DNA of 64,000 nt from the NCBI GenBank assembly GCA_964517495.1, contig CAZFER010000022.1:1-64000 (forward strand), in the 5' to 3' direction. Below, one piece after another: positions 1 through 8,947 of this stretch. Below the pieces are notes generated by a model that ran no database searches, was not told the origin of the DNA, and worked only from the letters and a program-made list of their open reading frames with translations. The translations under genes were made by a program, and so were the position numbers. Position 1 is the first letter of the stretch. Each line of letters opens with the position of its first letter. Source of the DNA: CAZFER01 sp964517495. GTDB lineage: Bacteria; Hinthialibacterota; Hinthialibacteria; Hinthialibacterales; Hinthialibacteraceae.

Positions 1-50
1 CGAGCCGTTTCCGCGTATAACGGCTCGGCGGGAGCCTCGCCCTCCCCTTT
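1..50. repeat. Dispersed GC-rich palindromic repeat (family A)
   Basis: Bases 21-46 are an exact 26-nt reverse complement of bases 59589-59614, with a weaker copy at 59546-59571. Here it is joined to a 9-bp inverted repeat (1-9 with 20-28). Intergenic and much richer in GC than its surroundings. Bases 75-105 just downstream resemble the end of the 122-bp element at 60604-60725. Mobility is unknown. Confidence 0.7.
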
Positions 51-151
51 GCATTAATGACATTGGATGCGAACCCAATGTGTTCGACCTATGTTGTGGC
101 ATGGCAGACATCAATCCATTGTTTATTCCATATTATTTGAAAGGGAAAAAA

Positions 152-1045
152 ATGAAAAAAATACTTATAACATTATTCATATCAATCGCATTTCATGCAT
201 TCATATTAACATCCATCAACGCCACCGGCGATCCAGCTGAAAATACCGTAAAGGTGGCCGCCCTGCAATTCAGCACCCGTGGCAGCGTCGAAGAAAACAC
301 AGATGTCATGCTTGACATGCTCGAGAAATGTGCCAAACAGGATGTGCGCATCGTCTTGTTTCACGAATGTGCTGTCACTGGATACGACAGGAAAGTTATT
401 CGCAATACATCACAAATGGAATTACTCAATGCCGAAAAAATCATCGCGGAAGCGTGTAAAAAGCATCACTTATATGCCATCGTTGGAATCCCCTACATTG
501 ACGACGGCAAACGCTATAATACGGCAGTCGTGTTTAATCCAAAGGGTGAAACGGTTATTCGCTACGCCAAAATGCAGTTGGTGGGAGGCGATGACTGGGC
601 GGTTCCTGGTGAGCATCTTTATGTCTTCCATATCGATGATATACCCTGCTCCATCATTATCTGCCATGACGAACGCTATCCCGAGTTGGTACGCCTGCCC
701 GTCTTGGCGGGAGCACGGCTGGTGTTTTATCCCTCCAGCGAATCCAGCATCACCGTTGAAGAAAAACTGGAACCTTATCGCGCCCAAATCAGCGCGCGTG
801 CCGATGAAAACGACGTGTTTATTGTCCAGGCCAACAACACTGCTATGGCGTCTCACGGCCAAAGCCGTATCATCGGCCCCGATGGCCGCATTATCGTCGA
901 AGCCAGCATGTTCAAGGATGAAATCATCACCGCCACCCTCGATATGAGTCGTGCCACCGGCCACACCGCCAAAAACAGCCTGCGCACCAACCTGCTGCGC
1001 GAATGGTGGCAAGCAGGGATTGAAAAGGTGATTGTGAAAGAATGA
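152..1045 (+). CDS. Exported carbon-nitrogen hydrolase (nitrilase superfamily)
   Basis: 297 aa. The nitrilase-fold triad is visible: Glu72 in FHECAVTGYD, Lys140 in RYAKMQLVG and Cys171 in IIICHDERYPE, so it should hydrolyse an amide or nitrile carbon-nitrogen bond; the substrate cannot be told. I start at 152 rather than the in-frame ATG at 80 because the protein then begins with a classic signal peptide (MKKILITLFISIAFHAFI) and has AAAGGG about 8 nt upstream. Most family members are cytoplasmic, so export is somewhat unusual. The next gene is convergent and its end lies 5 nt away, so this is a single-gene unit. Family assignment is secure, the reaction is not. Confidence 0.87.
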   Translation: MKKILITLFISIAFHAFILTSINATGDPAENTVKVAALQFSTRGSVEENTDVMLDMLEKCAKQDVRIVLFHECAVTGYDRKVIRNTSQMELLNAEKIIAEACKKHHLYAIVGIPYIDDGKRYNTAVVFNPKGETVIRYAKMQLVGGDDWAVPGEHLYVFHIDDIPCSIIICHDERYPELVRLPVLAGARLVFYPSSESSITVEEKLEPYRAQISARADENDVFIVQANNTAMASHGQSRIIGPDGRIIVEASMFKDEIITATLDMSRATGHTAKNSLRTNLLREWWQAGIEKVIVKE

Positions 1046-1049
1046 GAGA

Positions 1050-1784
1050 TTATTTCGTATAACGCTTTATCAGAGTGCAACCTTGGTTTGTAATGAGAGG
1101 GATCATATCCCCTGGATAAGTTTTAAGGTAGAAAAACAAACGAAGTGACCAATCGAGGGTAATCTCGCTAAGTTCTTCTTCCATGATGGCAAAAAACGCT
1201 TTGGCTTGGTATTCATCGATTTTGTTCAATAAGGCAAACGCTTGTATCCGAGTTCTATCAGATACAGCAGGATTACGAATAAGCCCTTCAAGAATGGGGA
1301 TGGATTTTTTCTGACATTGAACAGCGAGATGCATAAATGGATAATCAACGAGCCGGTCGATGATATTTTTGTTACCATAATATTTTTCATAATCGTAAAT
1401 TGTGAAATCAAACAATTCCGGAAACATGGCAATAGGGGTTGCGCACTGAATGTCAGCGGCAATATAGCACAATGCTGATAAATCTAATACTTTTTTGTAT
1501 TGCATTCTCCAATAATTTGGTTTATCTTTATAAAAGTTCGCTTTTATGAAATCAAGAAGCTGTTTTTCAAACACTGGCGAATCTATGTTGTTTCCAGATT
1601 TTGATTCTATTAGATTTATATAGAATTCTTTTTTGTATTGAATATAGTCCTCTCTGTTATCATACCATGTGAATTTATATTTATCCGAGTTGCCAGTTTC
1701 AGCATGAACTGAGAATGATAAGAGACAAGGCAATAGAATGAATAGCATCAAACACAAAATAAAAGGTCTATATAGTTTTCTCAT
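1050..1784 (-). CDS. Exported protein of unknown function, helical
   Basis: 244 aa. The start at 1784 has a near-perfect Shine-Dalgarno (GGAGGG, 4 nt spacing) and gives a signal peptide (MRKLYRPFILCLMLFILLP) ending near SVHAE; the longer frame to 1835 only adds an unlikely N-terminus. The mature part has helical segments including ILEGLIRNPAVSDRTRIQA and FALLNKIDEYQAKAFFAIM, reminiscent of HEAT/armadillo repeats, but I recognise no family. It is convergent with the nitrilase-family gene and divergent from the Gfo/Idh/MocA gene. Lower GC than its neighbours. Confidence 0.72.
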   Translation of the reverse strand: MRKLYRPFILCLMLFILLPCLLSFSVHAETGNSDKYKFTWYDNREDYIQYKKEFYINLIESKSGNNIDSPVFEKQLLDFIKANFYKDKPNYWRMQYKKVLDLSALCYIAADIQCATPIAMFPELFDFTIYDYEKYYGNKNIIDRLVDYPFMHLAVQCQKKSIPILEGLIRNPAVSDRTRIQAFALLNKIDEYQAKAFFAIMEEELSEITLDWSLRLFFYLKTYPGDMIPLITNQGCTLIKRYTK

Positions 1785-2148
1785 TTTACCCTCCATGCTC
1801 TCAGCATTGCATGCTCGTACAATCAAGTTGGGCAATCAACTTGGATAACGTATCTTGCAATAAAGAGTAACGATTTCAGGTCTTTATCGAAAATACCCAG
1901 AATACAGAAAATTCACATAAGTTAAATAACTGAAGTATGTTCGGATTATTGCTGTGATACATGGCGTCATAAGGTTGTTTTCTTATCAATTATTAATGAT
2001 CCAATTACCACAGGAGAAACAAGAGAAAATTTTTGCATTCGAATATAACCTCATGATCACACCTTGCTTAAGGGTAGATTTCACCCGCCCATTTAAGGTA
2101 TTTTAGAGAGTAACAATTTTTGCAACCTCACGAGCAGGAGTTATTGAA
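1785..2148. other. Intergenic region without recognisable gene
   Basis: About 360 bp between divergent genes, AT-rich, presumably holding both promoters. I see no convincing -35/-10 pair, RNA gene or repeat in it. Confidence 0.5.
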
Positions 2149-3432
2149 ATGAATAAGCGAAAGAATATCTCAAGGCGGGATTTTTTTAGAAAATCCTCGT
2201 TGTTTGGTACCGCGGCGCTTTCGTTAACCGTCGTGCCACGCCATGTGCTGGCGCAGAGTGGTTCACCAGCGCCCAGCGATGAATTAACCAAAGCGGTCAT
2301 CGGTGTTGGTGGCATGGGGCAAGGACACTTGCGCTACGGAGGCACCCGCCTGTTGGCCATATGTGATGTGGACGAAGGCCATTTAAATCGAACCCTTGAA
2401 AAAGTCGATGATGACGACGTCAAAGGCTACAAGGATTTCCGTGAAGTATTGGAACGAACCGACATTGATATCGTTCATATCCCCACGCCACCCCATTGGC
2501 ATGGCCTGATATCGATTGCCGCTGCTGAGGCCGGCAAAGATATCTGGTGCGAGAAACCCATGACACGCACCATCGGCGAGGGCATCAAAGTAGTGGAGGC
2601 CGTTCAGCGCAATGGGCGTATGTTCCGCTTGAACACCTGGTTTCGCTTTTCCGGAAATTATTATGGCTTCAATACACAAGTGAAACCCATCAAAAAACTG
2701 GTTAATAGTGGGATGTTAGGCTGGCCCCTCAAGGCTACCATCAGCGCCAACACCGGTTTCAATTGGAAATTTAATTGGAGCGGCAAAACCGATTTGACAC
2801 CGCAGGAAATCCCCAGTGAACTGGACTATGACTTCTGGCTTGGACCCGCCCCCTATAAGCCCTATCACCGCCATCGAACTCACGGCACCTTCCGTGGCTA
2901 TTGGGACTATGACGGAGGAGGCCTGGGAGACATGGGCCAGCATTACTTGGATCCAGTGCAATACCTATTGGATAAAGACCATACTGGTCCTGTCGAAATC
3001 GACGTCGATGCCCCACAACAGCATCCCGATGCGGTTAGCTCATGGCGGCGTATCACATTGAAATACGCGGATGGCTGCCAAATCGTTTTGGATGGCGAAA
3101 ACCGCGATAAAAAAGCCGCCTTCCTGGAAGGGCCGGAAGGGAAACTCTATAAAAACTTCCGTTGCACCATTCCTGATATCCAGAAGAAACTGGCCGCTTT
3201 CCCTGATCCCGAACCCCAGATCACCAATTTCACCGAGTCGGTGCGCACTCGTAAGAAATTTGCTCTCAACGAAATGAACGGTCATCGATCATGCTCATTG
3301 GTTAATCTAGGCAAAATCGCGGTGCGTTTGGGACGTGGATTGAAATATGATCCTGATAAACAACAATTCATCGATGATGAGGCCGCCAATCGGTTGATTT
3401 ATCAACCCATGCGTGCTCCCTGGCATTTATAA
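2149..3432 (+). CDS. Tat-exported Gfo/Idh/MocA-family oxidoreductase
   Basis: 427 aa. A Tat signal (SRRDFF, residues 8-13, then a hydrophobic stretch ending near VLAQ) points to export of a folded, cofactor-loaded enzyme. The Rossmann nucleotide motif is GVGGMG (52-57) and the family motif EKP is at 135-137; HxxH-like and DMGQH segments occur in the catalytic C-terminal half. Family members oxidise or reduce sugars and related polyols with NAD(P). AGGAG lies 8 nt before the ATG. The HEAT-DUF1080 gene begins 45 nt downstream, and in Bacteroides such oxidoreductases work with DUF1080 proteins in a 3-keto-glycoside route. A similar pairing is inferred here; the substrate is unknown. Confidence 0.9.
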   Translation: MNKRKNISRRDFFRKSSLFGTAALSLTVVPRHVLAQSGSPAPSDELTKAVIGVGGMGQGHLRYGGTRLLAICDVDEGHLNRTLEKVDDDDVKGYKDFREVLERTDIDIVHIPTPPHWHGLISIAAAEAGKDIWCEKPMTRTIGEGIKVVEAVQRNGRMFRLNTWFRFSGNYYGFNTQVKPIKKLVNSGMLGWPLKATISANTGFNWKFNWSGKTDLTPQEIPSELDYDFWLGPAPYKPYHRHRTHGTFRGYWDYDGGGLGDMGQHYLDPVQYLLDKDHTGPVEIDVDAPQQHPDAVSSWRRITLKYADGCQIVLDGENRDKKAAFLEGPEGKLYKNFRCTIPDIQKKLAAFPDPEPQITNFTESVRTRKKFALNEMNGHRSCSLVNLGKIAVRLGRGLKYDPDKQQFIDDEAANRLIYQPMRAPWHL

Positions 3433-3477
3433 AAACCTGCAAAGGTTTTGTTTCTCAACCCAAAGGAGAATTAATTC

Positions 3478-6400
3478 ATGATACCGTTAAATCCGTTACA
3501 TAAACGAATCCAACTGATAGTATTATCTTTTCTGTTTGTCTTCACCGCCGTTGCCGCTGAGAATGGATTGGATTCTATTCTTAAACAGTATCCGGCGAAA
3601 AATGCCAATCAACTCAAATCCCTTAGCCAGCAAGTCATTGAACGGGGGAAAGAGGGAGTGGTTGATCTCTGCAGCCGCCTGTCGCCACCAGAAGAAGGCG
3701 GGGATGTGAATGTGCGTTTTGCCATCAGCGGTTTGACCAAAACCATCCAATTGCAGGGTGATGAAGCCGATCGAACCCTCGTGGTAAAGGCCTTTCTTGA
3801 CGCCTTGCAGCAAGCCGAAAACCGTGAGGTAAAGGCATTTCTCATTCGCCAAATCCAGGTGATTGGTAAAAAGGAAGCCATCTCTCCATTAAGCCGTTAT
3901 TTGACCGATCAGGAATTATGCGAACCCGCAGCACAGGCTTTGTATGCCATTAAAACACCCGAAGCATCAGCTGCTCTGCTGTTTGCTCTTTCGCAGGTGG
4001 ATGATCCGTTAAAACCGACCATCATTAAAACACTGGGTGATTTACAAAGCCGGGCGGCGGCGTTAGCCATTATTCCATACACGGAAAGTAACGATTTGGA
4101 TACTCGCCTGATGGCCTATTATGCCATCGCTAACATTGGCGATCCTTCCGCCGCGAATCCACTGAAACGAGCGTTAACCAAAACCACCGGCTACGAGCAA
4201 TCTCAAGCTATTTCCGCTTATCTATTGTTTGCCAAACGGTTGGCGGAAGCGGGAGCCGAAGAGGATGCGCTGAACATTTACGCAAGTGTTTTGAATACCT
4301 ATACCACCGCTGAAGATGTCAATATACAAAATGCTGCGCTAACTGGATTGGCATCCATTAAAGGGGATGAGGCACTTCCCTTATTGCTGGAAGCGATGGA
4401 CAGTTCACACAAAGCCCACCGTGATGTGGCCTTGAAACTGGCACCGAACATCGAAGGCAATAAAGCCACCTGGCAATGGATTGAAAAATCCAAGAATGTC
4501 GCGCCGGAAGTTCGCGCTGAAATACTGGCTTTTCTGGGAACGAGAGGTGATCAAATCGCCCTGCCAACCCTTTTGAATGCACTAAACGATGAGAACAAAA
4601 ACGTCCAGTTGGAAGCTCTCACCGCTTCGTTTAACCTGGGTGGGCTTGAAAGCGTTCCCTATTATATCGAATTACTGAATTCAGAGGATGGCGAACTCAT
4701 TCGTGACGTCAAAGAGACGCTTTTGCAGGTCCCCGGTGATTATTTGATGACCACCATCAGCTATATATTACCCACCGTATCCAACCCCTCCAAAGTGGCG
4801 CTTATGGATATCATCGCCCGCCGTAAAACCGAATCGTTCTTTTATGATGTCATGGCATTTACCAAAGATGAATCATCCCAAGTGCAAAGGGCCGCCATTC
4901 GAGCATTGGATGATATTGGCACCCCTGAAAATTTAAACGAGATGGTGGCCCTGTTCGATGAAATCACCAATGATGGAGCCACTCAGGAGATTGAAAATTC
5001 AGTCGTGTCGGTGTTGGATGCGGCCGGCTCTCAGGAACAACAAGTCAATCGGCTGGTTGAACTCTTCGACAACATCAGTGATAGGGAACATGTGCATCTC
5101 TTAAACTTGCTTGCTCGGGTGCGGGGGAAAGCCGCATGGCATGCAGCGGCAGACTATCTGGCTAATCCCAATTTGAAAGAAGATGCTGCGCGGGCTATAT
5201 GCCAGATTATATGCCCGCAAGAAGGCGACGGCCTTGGTATTTGCACCAACAAAGCCTACCAGCAATTGGAAGAAATCATTCCTCTGCTTAAGGATGATGA
5301 ATTGGTTGAAAAAGCCAAAAAACACCTTCCACCACCATTGCCGGAACCGGATGAAGAAGGCTTTGTCTCTCTCTTTAACGGCAAGGATATGACCGGCTGG
5401 ATTTGGAACAACAGTTGGAAGGATAGCGAAAGCGGCTATAAAACGAATGATGGCGTGATGGAATGTGATCCCAAAGGTGGCGGCAATATCTATACCGCCC
5501 GTGAATATGGCGACTTCATCCTACGCTTTGAATTTAAACTGCCACCCGAAGCCAACAACGGCTTGGGTGTGCGCGCCCCGCTGCATGGTGATGCAGCTTA
5601 TACCGGAATGGAGCTCCAGATTCTGGATGATGATCATCCCACCTATAATTGGATTAAACCCTATCAGGCGCATGGTTCCGTTTATGGCATGATTCCCGCC
5701 GAACGTGGTCATTTGAAACCTCATGATGAGTGGAACCAGGAAGAGGTTAAACTGGTGGGCCGCTGGATTACCATCACCCTGAATGGCCATGTGATCGTCG
5801 ATGCCCATTTGGATAAAGCGCGCATGCCCAAAACCCTCGATGGTCGCAATCATCCCGGCGCAACACGTATGCTTGGCCATCTTGGTTTTCTGGGGCACGG
5901 CCATCCTGTGGCCTTCCGTAACCTCCGCATTAAGGAACTGGATCAGGAACCGCGGCCTGATAACGTTCCCCCTGAAGGATTCACTACGCTCTTTAACGGC
6001 GAAGATTTAACCAACTGGAAAGGGCTGGTCGCTAATCCGGTCAAACGGGCGCAAATGACGGATGAAGAGTTAGCCGCCGCCCAGGCCAAAGCCAATGAAC
6101 GTATGCGCCAGCATTGGAATGTGGTGGACGGTGTTTTGGTGTTTGACGGCAAAGGCCAGAACCTTTGCACCAAAAAGGATTATGCGGACTTCGAACTGCT
6201 GGTCGATTGGAAAATTAAGGAAAAAGGTGATAGCGGTATCTATTTGAGAGGCTCACCCCAAGTCCAAATTTGGGATGCCAAGGATCACGGCATAGGCTCA
6301 GGGGGATTGTATAACAACAAAAACAATCCATCCCAACCATTGGTGATGGCGGATAATCCCATTGGCGAGTGGAACTCCTTCCGCATTATCATGATCGGCG

Positions 6401-6561
6401 AGCGCGTCACCATCTATCTCAACGATCAATTGGTTGTGGATAATGTCGTCATGGAAAACTACTGGGAACGGGATAAACCCATCTACCCCACCGGTTCCAT
6501 CGAACTGCAAAACCACGGCAACACCCTCTACTTCAAAAACATCTACATTCGCGAGTTATAA
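3478..6561 (+). CDS. Exported HEAT-repeat protein with two DUF1080 (3-keto-glycoside hydrolase-type) domains
   Basis: 1027 aa. Signal peptide at residues 1-27. Residues about 40-610 are repeated helical pairs of HEAT type (for example ALPLLLEAMDSSHKAHRDVA). Two DUF1080 concanavalin-like domains follow: about 628-825, opening EGFVSLFNGKDMTGW, and about 838-1027, opening EGFTTLFNGEDLTNW with the family hallmark DSGIYLRG and closing NTLYFKNIYIREL. DUF1080 proteins have been shown to act on 3-keto sugars. SD AAAGGAG precedes the ATG. It follows the oxidoreductase with 45 nt between and ends in a strong terminator, so the pair is probably one transcript. The last ~45 nt of the gene reappear, degraded, inside the module array at 8274 and 10007. 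Confidence 0.88.
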   Translation: MIPLNPLHKRIQLIVLSFLFVFTAVAAENGLDSILKQYPAKNANQLKSLSQQVIERGKEGVVDLCSRLSPPEEGGDVNVRFAISGLTKTIQLQGDEADRTLVVKAFLDALQQAENREVKAFLIRQIQVIGKKEAISPLSRYLTDQELCEPAAQALYAIKTPEASAALLFALSQVDDPLKPTIIKTLGDLQSRAAALAIIPYTESNDLDTRLMAYYAIANIGDPSAANPLKRALTKTTGYEQSQAISAYLLFAKRLAEAGAEEDALNIYASVLNTYTTAEDVNIQNAALTGLASIKGDEALPLLLEAMDSSHKAHRDVALKLAPNIEGNKATWQWIEKSKNVAPEVRAEILAFLGTRGDQIALPTLLNALNDENKNVQLEALTASFNLGGLESVPYYIELLNSEDGELIRDVKETLLQVPGDYLMTTISYILPTVSNPSKVALMDIIARRKTESFFYDVMAFTKDESSQVQRAAIRALDDIGTPENLNEMVALFDEITNDGATQEIENSVVSVLDAAGSQEQQVNRLVELFDNISDREHVHLLNLLARVRGKAAWHAAADYLANPNLKEDAARAICQIICPQEGDGLGICTNKAYQQLEEIIPLLKDDELVEKAKKHLPPPLPEPDEEGFVSLFNGKDMTGWIWNNSWKDSESGYKTNDGVMECDPKGGGNIYTAREYGDFILRFEFKLPPEANNGLGVRAPLHGDAAYTGMELQILDDDHPTYNWIKPYQAHGSVYGMIPAERGHLKPHDEWNQEEVKLVGRWITITLNGHVIVDAHLDKARMPKTLDGRNHPGATRMLGHLGFLGHGHPVAFRNLRIKELDQEPRPDNVPPEGFTTLFNGEDLTNWKGLVANPVKRAQMTDEELAAAQAKANERMRQHWNVVDGVLVFDGKGQNLCTKKDYADFELLVDWKIKEKGDSGIYLRGSPQVQIWDAKDHGIGSGGLYNNKNNPSQPLVMADNPIGEWNSFRIIMIGERVTIYLNDQLVVDNVVMENYWERDKPIYPTGSIELQNHGNTLYFKNIYIREL

Positions 6562-6578
6562 TAACTCAATAAACTACA

Positions 6579-6622
6579 AATCCCCCCTCATCCCACCATG
6601 CGATGAGGGGGGATTACATTTT
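6579..6622 (+). terminator. Rho-independent terminator of the oxidoreductase-DUF1080 operon
   Basis: Perfect 14-bp stem (6579-6592 with 6602-6615), 9-nt loop, then ACATTTTTTT. A degenerate form of the stem (CATCACATCAAGCGATGAGG) recurs at both inter-module junctions further on. Confidence 0.9.
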
Positions 6623-6680
6623 TTTCTGAAATTGCGCGAATGAACGATATAAGTTGATTTAGAGCGTAATATTTTGAAAT

Positions 6681-6714
6681 AAAAAAACACACGGAACGTT
6701 GGTCCGTGCTTTTA
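6681..6714 (-). terminator. Terminator of module 1 (Cys-rich gene)
   Basis: On the minus strand a short GCACGGA/TCCGTGT stem is followed by a run of seven T. The same hairpin ends modules 2 and 3. Confidence 0.75.
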
Positions 6715-6736
6715 TTCGATTCCTTCTTCTTTTAAA

Positions 6737-7129
6737 TTAACAGGGGCTTCCACCTATAGCATCACGTTCAGAAAATCCGGTGTAAAGAGGATCTGTGGAT
6801 CCAAGATAAATACCCTTTTGGCAGACGTTATGCCCTGGCCATAAGCTACATTGGTTGGTAGTGCAATAACAATTTGTATAATTGTCATACGGTGCGTTGT
6901 AAACCCATGCTTCATGACAGTTAACTTTGCCCGCTTCGGTAGTAGTAGATTTGCAACACGTCCATTGCGTTAAAGCAACGGTCTGATTCTCGCACCAGTT
7001 TGCTTTACAATCAGATCCTTCCGCATAAGTAGGTTGAATCAATTTATAACAGGTAGTTGAACCAAGTTTGAATAGGCTGAATGATATGACAATTAAAGCA
7101 ATTGTTAAACTCAAGTAAAGCGTTTTCAT
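6737..7129 (-). CDS. Small exported cysteine-rich protein, module 1
   Basis: 130 aa: signal peptide (MKTLYLSLTIALIVISFSLF) then about 110 residues with 11 cysteines, including WTCC, NCYC and a C-terminal GGSPC. Paralogous to the proteins at 8480 and 10221: all share STTC or TTC right after the signal, WTCC, an aromatic-Asn stretch, a CxxxxC-type pair and a final (G)xxC. Disulfide bonding outside the cytoplasm is inferred. SD AAAGGAG precedes the ATG. It sits 79 nt downstream of the 324-aa partner gene. I recognise no family and assign no function. Confidence 0.8.
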   Translation of the reverse strand: MKTLYLSLTIALIVISFSLFKLGSTTCYKLIQPTYAEGSDCKANWCENQTVALTQWTCCKSTTTEAGKVNCHEAWVYNAPYDNYTNCYCTTNQCSLWPGHNVCQKGIYLGSTDPLYTGFSERDAIGGSPC

Positions 7130-7208
7130 AATTAATACTCCTTTATTTTGATTTTGGTGAATGAAGAACGAATCTCACAAAATATACAATGGTACAGTAT
7201 ATAAATTA

Positions 7209-8183
7209 TTATTCCAGAATAGACTTACTATTTAAAATAGATAATAATGTTGGTGTGTCACCAAATTGACCAGTGGTTACAGTTAAAGATTTATTTTTGT
7301 GAGTAACAGTGATGGACGTGTAAAGGGGAATTTCCAGATCAAGATCATCTTTTTTTAAATTGTTATTTTTAATAAACGTGTCAAGCGTAAATGTAGTGGA
7401 ATCTTTCATTATTAATTTATTAGTTGTTGGATGAATTTCATAATGTTTTAATGTGCATTGCTGCGGAATAATGAGATCATCCTTAAAAGTCAAAAACGTA
7501 GTATTTTTTTGCAATACTCTAAGTTTGATGTGTCCAAGATCCATGACTTCTCGAATGATTGTGGATGGAATCAATCTATCATTCTCGAATATATATTTAC
7601 ATAAATAATTTCTTTCCGGCTTAAAGGACAATATTCGTTTATTTTCTTTTGTCTCCAAGGTTGCATTGTCCTGATCAAGGTTAAAAAAATATTCGTGAAA
7701 AAATGGCTGAATATTATATCTTTGAATGCCTTTTCTCGGCATTAATGTCATGTAGGCACTTCTTGGATCGTAATCGACTTTAAATTGATTGTCCACATAG
7801 ATGATTTGAACACACTGTTCTTTTCCAGAATCATAAATTACAATTAAGAAATTATTAATATCCAAACACTTGCAAGTGTAATATATTGGCTTTGGTTTAT
7901 GCCTTCGGGTATATGACTGGGCATTATTAGTTATCATTTTAGCTATTTTCTCTTCAGTAATTTTCTCTTCCGAAAATCCATATAATTCTTTAACACGTTG
8001 AGTTTCATATTCGATTGCTTTCTCCATCGAGTCAAAGAGTGGTTCAAATACAGGGTTTCCTATGACAGTGCATTCAAAAGAATTAATCTTTTTGCTATAG
8101 TCTTCAACTTTTTGGATAAACTCTTCCGCTTCCATCGCTGTAAAGAGGCTAACTGACAGTATGAATAAACTGGTGTTGATCAT
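7209..8183 (-). CDS. Exported ~324-aa protein of unknown function, module 1
   Basis: 324 aa, short signal peptide (MINTSLFILSVSLFTAMEAE). First of three paralogues (others at 8948 and 10672). The first ~33 residues are nearly identical in all three, the rest only about 40-50% by eye. Shared features are an internal CKCL or SKCL, a QIIYxDNQ segment followed by D-Y-x-P, a KYIFxN...IPSxII segment and a C-terminal FGDxPTLxxIL. The alternating beta pattern is compatible with a LolA-like beta sheet, but this is a guess. SD AAAAGGAG. Probably co-transcribed with the Cys-rich gene. Confidence 0.8.
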   Translation of the reverse strand: MINTSLFILSVSLFTAMEAEEFIQKVEDYSKKINSFECTVIGNPVFEPLFDSMEKAIEYETQRVKELYGFSEEKITEEKIAKMITNNAQSYTRRHKPKPIYYTCKCLDINNFLIVIYDSGKEQCVQIIYVDNQFKVDYDPRSAYMTLMPRKGIQRYNIQPFFHEYFFNLDQDNATLETKENKRILSFKPERNYLCKYIFENDRLIPSTIIREVMDLGHIKLRVLQKNTTFLTFKDDLIIPQQCTLKHYEIHPTTNKLIMKDSTTFTLDTFIKNNNLKKDDLDLEIPLYTSITVTHKNKSLTVTTGQFGDTPTLLSILNSKSILE

Positions 8184-8207
8184 GATTGATCTCCTTTTCG
8201 TTATGTT

Positions 8208-8326
8208 TTATTGAAACAACGTAACCCAAATGAGTGATTTCTGTTTATAATCTTTATAGGTTATATGAACTAGCAACACCCTCTACCTCAATATCATCTA
8301 AGGCCACGAGTTGAAATAACACAATG
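8208..8326. pseudogene. Junction relic: 3' end of DUF1573 gene joined to 3' end of a DUF1080 gene
   Basis: Bases 8208-8269 match the last 62 nt of the DUF1573 gene (11671-11732) almost exactly on the minus strand, including its stop codon. Directly adjacent, 8274-8326 aligns without gaps to the plus-strand 3' end of the DUF1080 gene (around 6518-6570, about three quarters identical, starting CAACACCCTCTAC). The two 3' ends fused back to back mark a tandem-duplication breakpoint. Confidence 0.8.
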
Positions 8327-8420
8327 AAATTCAATTTATTCTTCATCACATCAAGCGATGAGGGTGAGTGACATTATTTATGAAATTATGATTTAATTCA
8401 GAACGTAACATTTTGGAACA

Positions 8421-8455
8421 TAAAAAAACACACGGAACTTTTATCCGTGCTTTTT
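8421..8455 (-). terminator. Terminator of module 2
   Basis: Minus-strand GCACGGA/TCCGTGT stem with a 7-nt loop followed by a run of T; same hairpin as at 6681. Confidence 0.75.
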
Positions 8456-8479
8456 GATTTCTTCTTCACGAACTCAGAA

Positions 8480-8863
8480 TTAACTACATGGTGTTCCGGT
8501 TACTGTATCAGTTTCGTGAAATCCAACATATTCTGTATCACTGACATACGATCCACCCTTGCATACATTATCAGTATCCTGCCAAAAATAACATGGATTT
8601 GGGTTGCATTGAGTCCCATCATGTACGACATAGTTTGCATTCCAACCCCAATTCTCATTGCATGTATCTTCCCCGGGAGATGCTTCAATACAACAAGTCC
8701 ATTCTGTGACAGCAATATCATCACCGCATTGTGCTTGATTATCGCACGTACCTTCTGCAATATCATAATCATCTTTATCAAAACAAGTCGTTGACGCAAA
8801 TTCGATAATTCCAGAAACAGCAAATAATAGAGTAATGATTAGAGTAACTATAAACCTTTTCAT
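8480..8863 (-). CDS. Small exported cysteine-rich protein, module 2
   Basis: 127 aa from the ATG at 8863, chosen because GGAGAT lies 7 nt upstream and the signal peptide (MKRFIVTLIITLLFAVSG) starts there; the open frame to 8923 adds unconvincing residues. The mature part has 10 cysteines in the order TTC, GTC, QC, WTCC, DTC, QC, PC, VC, PC, exactly matching module 3 and largely module 1. Acidic and rich in Asn/Asp and aromatics. Likely disulfide-bonded and exported; no known family recognised. Confidence 0.82.
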   Translation of the reverse strand: MKRFIVTLIITLLFAVSGIIEFASTTCFDKDDYDIAEGTCDNQAQCGDDIAVTEWTCCIEASPGEDTCNENWGWNANYVVHDGTQCNPNPCYFWQDTDNVCKGGSYVSDTEYVGFHETDTVTGTPCS

Positions 8864-8947
8864 AATTTGATCTCCTTTAATGTGTACAAATGATTTTGTG
8901 GAGAGGAAATCTTGAAAATACATTATATGACAAAAAATAACAAATAC

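Noticed and set aside
470..1012. Antisense open frame of 180 codons opposite the nitrilase gene
   Set aside because: Lies entirely within the real gene on the other strand; composition follows the codon pattern of the sense gene and no known motif is seen.
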